A DNA stretch of 64,000 nt from Choristoneura fumiferana (taxonomy: Eukaryota; Arthropoda; Insecta; Lepidoptera; Tortricidae). Made by a program: the position numbers and the translations under genes. Shown here piece after piece: positions 34,901 to 47,200 of this stretch. Positions within the stretch are counted from its first letter, which is position 1; every line of letters starts with the position of its first letter. The stretch covers positions 10,897,557 to 10,961,556 of the forward strand of contig NC_133486.1 in the NCBI RefSeq assembly GCF_025370935.1, read 5' to 3'. Under the pieces are notes generated by a model. It did not search any database and was not told the DNA's origin. It saw only the letters and a program-made list of their open reading frames with translations.

Positions 34901-37900
34901 TAACATGTAATAATTAATTATAAAGCACAGGACAATTGACACTAATCGACTTAGTCCCAATGTAAGCAAAGCTTGGGTTATAGATATCGGCGGCCGATCG
35001 TAAGATCACGAAATTCCTAGGCATATTGTGAAATGGCGCCATTTCATGAACTGACTAAGGGACATCCACCATATCGTTAAAAACTCAGCGTTTAACGATT
35101 AGCCTAGTGAACGTTTAGGCAGATCATGAAATTCCTAGACATATCATGAAACGCCGCCATATCTGTTCTGGCACTATACCGGCCGCTGCCGCGGCACGCT
35201 CGCTTCACTCCCTCGGCTCGTGCGTTGTGGTCACAATTCACTACATACTAACCACTCCTCCCTTCGCTCGTCGTACCTAAATTTTTATTTTTTTCGGCAT
35301 ATCACGATGTCCCCGGTATAGATAGTATATTATTATTAACCATTTGACTACCTGATTGTCTAATCATCGGTGTCACTACCCTCTGCAAACTTTGGAGACC
35401 CGTTTGAACTATGGCAAGTAAACAAGTTTAGTTACGAGTTAAGTTGCAAATCATCGTAATACCACAAAACAGATAGGTACAGAAATCAATCTCAAAGTGC
35501 GCTCGAGCAACGCACACATAGACACTGCTCGGTTGGGACCAGTGCGAGCGCGAGTGCCATCCGCTTGAGACACGCGTCCGTGAACTTTTTTTGTGCAATA
35601 ATGGAGAATGCGAATTTATTACACTTTAAAATATAATAAATAATCGTGCATTTCGCCAATGTCGAAATCGTCGCAAAATATTTTCTGTGACAAATTTGTA
35701 ATATAACAATGACAAATTAAAATATTATAGGTATTATTAATTTATATTTCCATTCTTCCCGTTTTATTCTCAACAATAAATCAAACCATATACGAGTGTC
35801 ACTACCACGATAGTTTTTCGTGCATAAGCCATAGTTGACAACCCAAGAAGGACCGCCGAGCGTAGGTATGAAATGTGAAGTACATACCTGTGATTGACTT
35901 CTGTACCTATCTGTTTTGTGGTAATACCGGCGAAGTTTGATTTAGTGCGGTCCTTAACAGTTTAGCATTTTGGCCCTAGTTGATTGGTGTAGCCAATTAG
36001 GAAAGGGGCAATCCATCAAATCGTAGTTTGCGTGTATACGATGGCTGGCTTATGAATTGCTTGAGTACCTACCTAAGGTATTTAAAAAAAAATACTAAAT
36101 CACATTCGTAAGATACCTAGAGTAAAATTTGGGATGCTTTGTTTGTCGCCCGCCGGACGACGTTGCCTGAAGCAATTGAAACGGCTGCGTTCAGCATACC
36201 GCGTGAGGCCGTGTTGCACGACAGGGTGGCTGTGTTCAATAAAAATGGTCCCGCCGGAAGACCAGCGCTGACTCCATCCCAGGAATCCGCATTTATGCTG
36301 AGGCGGGACCTTTTCACTCACACACATACACATATATTTTGTATTTCAACTATTTTTGTAACTTTTATTTGTAACTATTATGTGTGTGTTGAATAAACTT
36401 TTTTCATTTCATTTCATTTACCTAAATAGTTTAAAGACTGCATCGATGTAATGTGGCAAGGCTCAAGCATTCTGACTTCAGGACACATCGACGGCTAGTA
36501 CCTACCATTATAGGCTGTTTGTTTCCCAATTTTAACGATAAATAAATGCTGGCCCAGTACGACCCATCACACGATATCCAGTACAACGAGCATGGTTCGC
36601 AGATCAAAGCTTTGACGGTAATCCTGCGGACGACTTGTAGTGCCTGTACTACTTGCCACGTCTGACATTCATTGCTTTTGTTATCTCTATGAATGGACGA
36701 AGATTTTTAATAAAAGTAATCAATATTGTTCTTTGTCAGATGAAGTGACGTAGAAACGATGACTTTTGAAAATTTGAGACAATAACCTTTGTCTAACGCA
36801 ATCGTCATTTTCAGGGTTCCGTACCTGAGTCGACAAAAACGGCACCCTATTAGAATTATTTCTTGTCCATTTATCCGGCCGTTTATCAAAGATGCAAAGT
36901 ACTCGTAATACGAATAAGAAACGATAAAAATATTTTAACTACATTAAAATTATTTAAAAACACTTAAAATTAACGATAAAATAATATTGGAATATAAATT
37001 TTTAACTAATATATTTTTGTCACAGTTTACCCCTTAACGGTGGGATAATTGCAACAGTTGGCATTTTTACGAAATGTTTTAAAATAAAAAAGGACACAGT
37101 TTTGGCTTAATTTTTAAGCTCAGATACTTTTCTGCAGAAATTGATAAAATCAAACTATAATTAATTACATTACAAAAAACTAACAATAAGCCCCTCGCTT
37201 CCGTAACATTACGTGACAAAAATCAACCAGACACTGATCTAGTAAATGAATCACATAAGTCATAGGTACAGTTAACCAACAAATATGATCCCAACAAAGT
37301 ACCAGGTAAAGCGATTAGGGCCTGTACTAACGATGTTCCTACGAAAGCCAATTAGGACCAGAGTCAAAGAGCTGGATTAATTCGGGTTTCTGGAACTATT
37401 GGGTTCAGTTTGAGACTAGAATAACGATGATGCGATGTAATATAAAGATCCTAAAGTAAAATTGGGTACCTATCTGTAATGTGATCGAAAATTGACGTAA
37501 ATAAATGTCTAACTTTGGATTACATAAAGCCGCAAGTTAACCTATGTACGAGTAGTAAGATACTGTCGCGAGTGATTTTTCATAATAATTTTTAGCTATA
37601 GCAACAATTTATCTGAAAAGTAAATGAAATGAAAGAAAAGTAACAGATAAATAGCTATTAAAAAAATACAGTTGGAAATCGTTCCATCCTGTGTTAGAAA
37701 CATATATTAAAAAAAAACTTTCATCTTTTACAAAATAACGAAGATTTGACCGTTTCGGGCTCTTGGTCCAGCACAAGAAACTCCGAGCATAGCTCGTTAC
37801 TGTATTTTTAATCAACACTGACTCAGTGTTTACCTGATGATCCGCTGATATCCATGGCTTTAAGGTTCCTTCCCTTGATGACGGTAACAGTGAGCCGCCC

Positions 37901-40900
37901 AGCTGTGGGCAGATAGCAGAGGGATAGCATCAACTCCCCGAGGTCCTTCTTTTCCTGTTGGAAAAAAAAGTTTGTTAGTTTTTAATTTAACTAAACTATA
38001 GTTTACGTTAGGGCCGAAATGTTCTCGAATAGAGACCGCAGATTGGCAAGTGCAGCGTAAGACTTCCACCAACAAGATGGACAGGCAGGCTGCTTCCAAC
38101 CGAAGCAATATGAGGTCTATGGATGAGGCCTAAGTCCAACAGTGGACGTCTTACGGCTGATATGATAATGACGATACTTATATGTAATTTTGCTCGCATG
38201 ATCAGAGGTTTGATTGTCTATGAACTGGCAGTTAAATTACTAAAATACAGGGATTTTTACTAAATTCCCGTGAGTGATTCCTCTAATAATACACATTTTT
38301 GCGTTTTGAAATGTTTTTGCAATAGTTTTCACAATTTTCAAAACATAATATTTCAATCTTTCCTTGACCACAATCGCACTTTAAACCTTACCATACGTCG
38401 AATAACATGAAAGCCCGGGGTCTTGTAAGTCTAACCCCAATAAAACTTCCCAACAATGGGCAGTGTGGAGTGTTAGCTGATTAATGACTTAAGACCCTTT
38501 CAATTTTTATTATAGAGCGCCCAATATAACACGTAGGGTTTCGCCATACAAACGGAGCTTCGATATATGTAGAAAAAAAAATTGTAGATTTATAAAGTTG
38601 GTTGAATATCCATAAAATGGGCCAGTAAAGTAAAAAATAGAAGAATTCTTACTTTATTAGTGTAAAAGTAACTTTTTTATCTGTTTTTTTTTTGATAATG
38701 ATCACGATGTAATTTTTTCTTTGTTATTCCCTCACACTAAAACGGCTAGACGAGTTTGGATGAAATTTGGTATGTAAGTAGCTGGACCTCTGAAATACCA
38801 CATGGGTTACTTTTTATCACAAAATTACCATAGGATTGAGATAAAATCTCGAATATAATTTTGGGGAATTCCGTAAAATTCCCAAATTTCAATTTAAGAG
38901 CTGGATCTAATAGTTTACACGTGCGAAGCCCTGAGTGTCAATAAATGGTGCCCGAAATAAATGATTATAATAATTATAATGATTATTATATAAAAAAAGT
39001 GTACCCTTTCATTATTTTTGAAATTTTGCAAAAATATGGTTTTTCCTACTCAGAATCAAGAGCACAATTGATTCCGATAGTTAAAAAAAATCCCCAATGA
39101 AAATGTCAGTTTTGCGACGTTTTTTTTTCATACACTTAGTATGGGCGTGACAAAACTGACTCAATAACATTTTGTATGAAAAAATAGGGTCATTTTTTAA
39201 ACGATCGTAATCGATTGTGCTCTTGATTCTGAGTAGGAAAAACCATATTTTTTTCTAAAAATTAAAAAAAAGAAAGGGTACACTTTTTTAAACGCTCTTC
39301 CATCATCATCATCATCATCATCAGCCTTCAGCAGTCCACTGCTGGACATAGGCCTCTTCCATGGCGCGCCACAATACTCTGTCTTCAGCCCTTCGCATCC
39401 ATCCGCCGCCAGCGATCTTCTTAAGGTCATCCGTCCACCGTGCCTCAGGGTGCGGAAAACGCTCTTATGTTTATTTATTTCAACACTTGCTGTGTGTGAG
39501 TAGAATTCGTTTGTCGCTATTCCGCGGGTACTATGCAATTTTCCGGGATAAAAATCCTACGTGCTTCCCACGGGGCTCTTAACTATTTTTATACCCAATT
39601 TCATTTAAATCGCTTCAAGACGTGAAGAGCCAACAAATAAACAAACAAAGAAACAAACAAACTTACAAACTTTCGCATTTATAATGTTAGTGGTACTACT
39701 GAGCTAATATTATGTCTTCGTTTATTACCTGTGGTGCCGCTAGAATGTTCATAGTGTACTCGATCTCCTGGTGAAGATCTGCAGACTCGAGGAGCCCCTT
39801 GAGGACCACGTGGCCGATCAGGTCGTGGCGAGAGAACCGGTCGAAGTCGTACACGGAAAACTGCAGGTAGCGCTGGCGGAGTTCCTCGTATGGCACGCTA
39901 GGGAATGACAACGAAGGGTTTAGATTCATACACAATTTAACGGCTTTCCCTTTAAGAATTCGATACATTCCAGATTTTATCCCACTAGTGATGCACTTTT
40001 TATCTGAATAAACCGAAAAACTTTATCATATCGAAAGAAAAAAAAAGAAAAAATATGGTGAACGTCCAAGTGCTCGACACGCTTGACACTGCGGTCATCT
40101 CGACTGCTAATGATATAAGATTAAAGATCCCAACTATTGGGACAGTATCGAAAATACAAACTGAAACATAGATGCACAGAAAAAGAGACCAGCGCTGGGA
40201 ATCGAACCCAGGTCCTCAGCATTTCGTGCTGCGTGCTATACCGCTACACTACCACTGGACAGGAGTACAGACACAAATTTCTTCTATGCACCACATATCT
40301 CAGCTTGTTTGTTTCTTATTTAGTCACTTTAGCCCTCATGGAGAAATTAAGAATTGTTTTTTGGAATCCTTTTGTATTTTTTATTTCAATTCTTAACCTA
40401 AATTGAAAATACTAACTGAAATATAGATGCACAGAAAAACTTAAGTGGCTAAATAAGAAACAAACAAGCTGAGATATGTGTTGCATAGGGGAAATTCGTG
40501 TCTGTACCGTTGTCCACCAGTGGTGTAGCGGTATAGCACGTGGCACGGAATGCCGAGGACCTGGGTTCGATTCCCAGTGCTGGTCTTATTTTTCTGGTTT
40601 TTCTGTGCATCTATATTTCAGATTGTATTTTCAATTTCTCACCGAGAAACTTTCAGCACCCCATCGGAACTAGGAACTAACTGCTCACCCGGACAAGAGA
40701 TGTCGCTATTAAGCAATCAAATCAAGATACATATATATATGGTTTTTCTGTGCATCTATGTGTCAGTTTGTATTTTCGATATAAATTTTACGGGATGACC
40801 GTAAAAGTAACAATGATTTGGAGTTGAAATAAAAAATACTCCAAAAAACAATCTTATTTGGTCAGTGACGTGCACTCATACGTTTACCTTACGTGTTGAC

Positions 40901-43900
40901 AAAGGATTCGCAAAATAGTATCAAGAACACATTGACAAACATTTGAGTTTGATCACAGCCTTGGCATCCTTTCTGTTTTTTGTACTATAGCGTGTTTTTT
41001 GTGCTATAATTTGTGTTCTATAGTGACAGTACCTAATAAAATTGGCCATCTGAATTGACAGTTCTGTTGAACGATTAAATGATTTGATACTATTTCTTTT
41101 CCACCACGCTTGTTAGTTTTATTTAACACTTACGTACGATCGAGGTCTGCAATAAATTGATGAAAAAAAAGGAAGTGGCAAGGTACTAAAGTGCAATCTT
41201 TGATATCTGTAGCTGAATGAAATTAGCTAGTATTCATTATTTATGAAAATATTTTTTATACGTATGAAACACTGCCAACTCAGGACCATCGGAATTTAAA
41301 CATCTCCCTTCAGACACAAAGACAATGTATCTACCACAGCTTAAGCGGTCCAGTTCGTTCACCTTCGTCTAGGAAAATGAGACGCAATTTAAAGTTGAGA
41401 TTTGTTTTCGTGAGGTCTTTGAAAGCTGATCGCCACGCTTCGATCCTCGAATCAAGCTATAAATTGAAATAATAGAGGTAAAACTAAATCCTTGTCATTA
41501 TTATACGGGGTGTCCCACGGTTATGCCACAAGAAGCAAAAGTATCTTAAATATTGAAGATAGACAATTTTACTGAAAGAACACTTGATTTTTATTTTAAA
41601 AGCAATTTAAACTGCATTTAAAGATGTTTATTGAAAAACTGTCTAAACCGGATATCGAACTCACCAAATAGTAAAAAATGCGATCGTATTTTTTTCTCAA
41701 GTTATAAATGTCAAATTACATATTATAGATGATTTTTTTTTAACCATTACAACACACGAGACATATAACGCTTAACGAAACGAGTAATAAATAATTACTT
41801 ACTTACCTCGACGTTTCAGCCACATTACAGTGGCCAAGGTGATGAGTACTTTACTCGTGATAACTCCCGGGTGTTTTACACACAATAAAATTTTGCGAAA
41901 AAGCTATTCAGATAAACAGCTCACCTGAAGAGGAAAGTCTCATTGAACACCGGATTCAGGTTCTTTCGGTGGACTTTGGTCTGGTACTTCTTCTTGCGGT
42001 CGGGAAGCAGGAACACCTTGATGTATGGGTCGCTGCTACCGGTCACGTCCTTGATCGGCAGGTCACGGGCTTCGAAGATCTGGTGGAGAAAGAATCATAT
42101 GACATTGTGCATTGTGAGTTTCTTTGACTAGCGTTTACCCATAGCTTCACGACACTTATGGGTACTACTTACGCAACCATACTTATTGAAAAGGTACAAT
42201 TGAAGTACTGTATTTATTTATTTAAACAATGAATTTTTACATAAAAATAAAAATAAAGAACACATAAAATTAACTAAAACGGGCTTCCTCTTCCAAAAGC
42301 AGCGCAGCGCGGGGCATTGTACCTAAGACGCTAGCGGCGTTGCCTCGTTGCACTGCAAGGCTCAGTCTTTGGACGAAGAAAAAGCCTGCTCTTTGGTCGC
42401 CAGATACGCCGATTAGTTTGTCCGACACTTCTTTCATATTTTTTTTTGTGTCGGACGACCAAGGCCCAAAGGTTTCGCAAAAAAGTAGTTGTCCTTAAGA
42501 AAGGCATATTTGCGGCACTTGACGGTTTGGGCATCGTCTGCAGCTGTCCCTGGCTTCCGCGCAGACCGTTGGACGTGGGACGGGGCATACTTATACTTAA
42601 ATGGACATATCATACTTAAATACGTATTAAACACCCAAGATCGAGTACAAACATTCATATTCATACAAATATCTGCTCCGACTTGGGATCGAACCCGAGG
42701 CCTCAAGCTTCGTATTCAGGTTCACTAAACTCTGGGCTATCCGGTCGTTTTGACTATGACAACGTTTGACGGTGTCCTAAGAATGAGACAGGTTCACAGT
42801 ACTTGCTTGTGGCAAGGTATAAGAGACGAAGAATTTTACGAAGGGCATACTGTAATAATAACAAATGCTGCACAGTTCCCTGCAAAATATATATGTTGTG
42901 GACCAAGCGATAAATCGGGCATTTTTCATAATGACCAATATGAGATGGCAATTTGAAAACAACTATACAAATAATTAAATTGCCCGGGCATTATACATAA
43001 TGCCTATCACCTATTGGGCAGAGTAATAAAAATATATGCTTCTGTTACTATTATTTATATTTTTGGCATAAAATTCCTTCGTTTTATAGATGCATTTACC
43101 TATAATAATTAAATATTTATCAAAACCTGTAAAGTTATCCATAATGGTCAAATTCAATTCTGAATCAGACTTCAGTTGGCCAAAAATCAGTTGTAATCAA
43201 ATTGCCTAACGATCATGTAGCAGTATTCATAATGACCGGATGAGATAAATAATCACTTTGCCCGGTATAGTTTGTCATTTAAAGTCAAAGTCAAAATATC
43301 TTTATTCAATTTAGGCTAAAACAAGCACTTATGAATGTCAAAAAAAAATCTACCACCGGTTCGGAAAAACCTCTGTTGAGAAGAATCCGGCAAGAAACTC
43401 AACGACAACAGGCGTAAAACAGGGTTTAAACAGGCTTACAATATTTTTGAATTATATCTATACATCACAAGTATTTAACACAACTTTATTTTTAACACAT
43501 TCATAATGCCCGGGCATAATTTTAAATAATGCCCATATTAAATACTTGGTTCATAATGTTATACTTTGTAGAAAGAATAAAGTAATAAAACCAATTACGA
43601 AAATTATGCAAAAATTATCTCGCTCCCGTAAATAACGTCATAAGCACTTCCCAAATTCAATAGGCGTCGGGACCCAATCCACGTAATTCCTTATCGGAAC
43701 AGCTTTATCTTAAAGTAAAGAAGTTGCCATCGGATATCGCATTTTCTCAGCCACACCGAGGTCCGGAATTGGGCACAAACCCATAGAGGGGGCGGTGAAC
43801 TTCCGCAAGGCTGCGCCTCACACCGAAGCGCGGAATAAAATAAGTTTTGAACATGAAACTACCGTGAGAATCACTCGGGTCAACGCTCGGCTCGGCTCGA

Positions 43901-44246
43901 CTCAACTCGGGAGCAACGCCTTGGCGGCTCCCAGATGAACGGTTACGGATTAGCCCGAATCATGTCGAGCTAAGCTCGATTTCAGACGTGAGTTATCCGA
44001 TACATTATCGTTTAATATGAATAAAATATGTTGTTAGTTAACAAATACAATCTACCTTTTTTTGTGTTTGACCAGTATGTGTGGCCAGTGATGTGATGAT
44101 CTATGGCTCTGAGACGTAGTCCTTGACTGTACTTGGCGTTTCCTTACGTGATAGAATTCAGAATTCGCTATAGAACTAAATTCACGGACATAATTGTAGC
44201 TCGAAAATATGCAAGTTGAAATAGCAATGGGAGAGTCACATCGCTC

Positions 44247-44280
<34 letters not shown>

Positions 44281-47200
44281 CAATGTCGCGTAATGACATG
44301 CTATACATTGCACGGATAAAACAAGGATGCCGAATATTCTGCTGACAGCAATACGTTTGGTGTGAACGTGGTCTAATGCCCTTATTACGTACCTTAAATT
44401 TATGACAGTTCGCGTTTTGGAGGAAATTTTGCGACGAAATTTAAATTCGTTTCGTAAAGTTTTGTACGTGAACGCTATTTATTTAAGTAGCAGGTAAAGT
44501 TTTACATAAAGAGTACTACTTAGCCATAAATGAAACAGAGTTTTCAGTTTTATCAACATTTCAATTAAAATCCTACTTTGAACAAAATTATAAATAAGAA
44601 AATTTGTAAGTATTACTTATGTGCGTTTGTTGATTTTACTCTTTCATGCTAAAATGATCTTTTATTTAAAATTTGGAATGCTTATGGTAGGTACTCGTAT
44701 CTTTAAAATAAACTGTAATATCGGTATTCCTATGAACTAAAAGTCACCTGGAAAAAAACTGCATTCACATTTATCTTTCGTGTTGTGTTGTGATGCTCTC
44801 TGCCTCTCTCTTCCTCTCTATAGCTTTGAAGCGATCCCACTGCTGGAATCGGACGGATTGGGAAGTTTACACACACCATTGACTTGCTTCGCAGGTTTGT
44901 GCAGGTTTCTTCACGACATTTTCCTTCACCGTAAAGCTTGTGGTAAATTTCAACGTAATTTTGCACACGAATTTCAAAAAACTCAGAGGTACTTAGGAGC
45001 CTAGATATGAGCCCACGGTCCTCTGCTTGAAAGGCCATAGGTCAAACCACAGGGCCACCACGGCTTTTTTATGATGATGATAATAATCAAATATGATAAT
45101 GGCTTTATCACAACACGTCCCAGTTCAACGACCCCAGTGACATTAACGTTTAGACGTCCCAGATTTTGACTTAAAAATCCATTTACACACACAGCCTTGG
45201 GCTAAGCTAAATTTGACTTTACATCAATGCAATAAAGACTGTTTCCGGTCGTGGCATGTAACTAATATCAACCGTCGTTCAGAATTCATCTCCGTTAATA
45301 TATCTTCACTAAACGAGGGTGTCACATTCTTGTGGATTTATTCGAGGTTCCCAAGAACTATGTATGGAATAACCCAATTCGTTGTACTAGCTACTCATTT
45401 CTTAAACCTGAGCGTATAAAACGTGTACTACCAACTTAAAAAAAAAAACTGCAAACTATCCGCAGAATAAAAATAAGATTTAGTTTTGAGGCAGATTTTC
45501 AAAATTATTTCAATAATAGAAAGCTACAATGTGTCTCTAATCGACAATTAAGTATATTAAAATAGATCATAAACAGTCATTCATGTCCCGCGGGAACTTT
45601 ACAATTTCTCGGGATATAATCCTATATCGTGTATGAAGTCGCGGGCAAAATAAACGCGTAGTATGTACTTTAACGTTTTCTAAAATTCCAACCCTGAATC
45701 AGCGAAGCAGGGTTTCAAAGTTGGTAAGAATCATAAATAATTACGTATGTAGGTCGGTTTTTGTATTACAAAACTTGCACCATCTGTCTAAAAGAAAATC
45801 TGTCTGTATTTGTATTTCCATATAATCCTCCGAAAAATTAATCAAAACACGAAAAAAGGATCGCAGAAAGTAAATGTATGTTACTCCAAATTTAACGCGA
45901 GCGAAGCCGCGGGCAAAAGCTAGTTTCTTCCACATAATTGTATTTACATATTGAAAATACGAGCTAGAAAAGATCGATTTTTAGCGAATCGATCTTTTTG
46001 ACTTTGGTTTTTTTGTGAATCGATTTTTCACGCCTCGATTAGGATCGATTCGAGAATCGATCTTTTCTGGAAAGAATCACCATCCCTAATTTAGCAGTCC
46101 GCATTTGTAAAGAGCTATTATATATATTTTTTTCATATTACTAAGATAAAGGACTAACAACCAAATGCATTTATTTTTAAATATAATATATAAGAGTAGA
46201 GTTTCTCAATTTTAGCTCCATTTTTACCTATTAATAATAATGAATAAGTAATAAACATTATATGACTGTATTTCTTAATATAGCTGTGTGTAGCTACGTA
46301 AATCCGTAGCCAGTACGCAGCGGCGTGCTACGCCGTAGACGCTCTACGTGAATATTTAATTATATAATTACCTTTTCAATACCTTAACGTCGTGGGGCCT
46401 GGCGTACAGTCAGCATCAGAAGTGGATGAGCGGTTACAGTGTTCAAAATGACAACACGCGACACACGTACTGCCTTGGTAATAAGAGAGTGTACATCATT
46501 TTGAACACCACAACTGCTCATCTAATACCTAGTTTACTTGTTTGATATTCGGTTGAAATTGTGAATATAGAAATTTGACGTGGGGTCTCAATAGGTTAAA
46601 GAGCTTATATTTTCATACGTGCATTATCAATATTATATCCTCCTAAGGCCCAACGTTCTAAATTTAGGACAAACGTCAACGCAAATGTTAACTTTTAGTA
46701 ATTGACATTAAGTTTCAAATTCTAATTAAATCCATGCTAATATTATAATTATAAATGTAAAAGTGTGTGTGTTTGTATATTTGTCCGTCTTTCACGTCGA
46801 AACGGAGCGACGGATTGAAGTGATTTTTGGCATAGAGATAGTTTATGGGTCAGAGAGTGACATAGGCTACTTTTTATCCCGGAAAAATGCACAGTTCCCG
46901 AGGGAACAGCGCGCGATAACCTAATTCCACGCGGACGAAGTCGCGGGCAAAAGCTAGTATTTCAAATGTAAATTAAAAACGGTTTTCATATTTACTTAGT
47001 AACATTTTGATGCATTATCTTTGATAGATTATCAAATTGTTATTGCTGGGAAGGAGAACTATCCATGGACATGTACAAAAAGTTTAGCCAACAACACATC
47101 TTGTACCAAAATCATCTATAAAATCACCTATAAAAACATTATATATGATACTAAATATTATATGACAGTATCAAAATAAGATACTCCTAATAAAGTAAAT

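Noticed and set aside
43660..43990. rDNA-like or conserved-gene stretch (GC-richer, TCGGGTCAACGCTCGGCTCG)
   Set aside because: No continuous ORF or recognisable rRNA core; treated as unassigned intronic repeat sequence.
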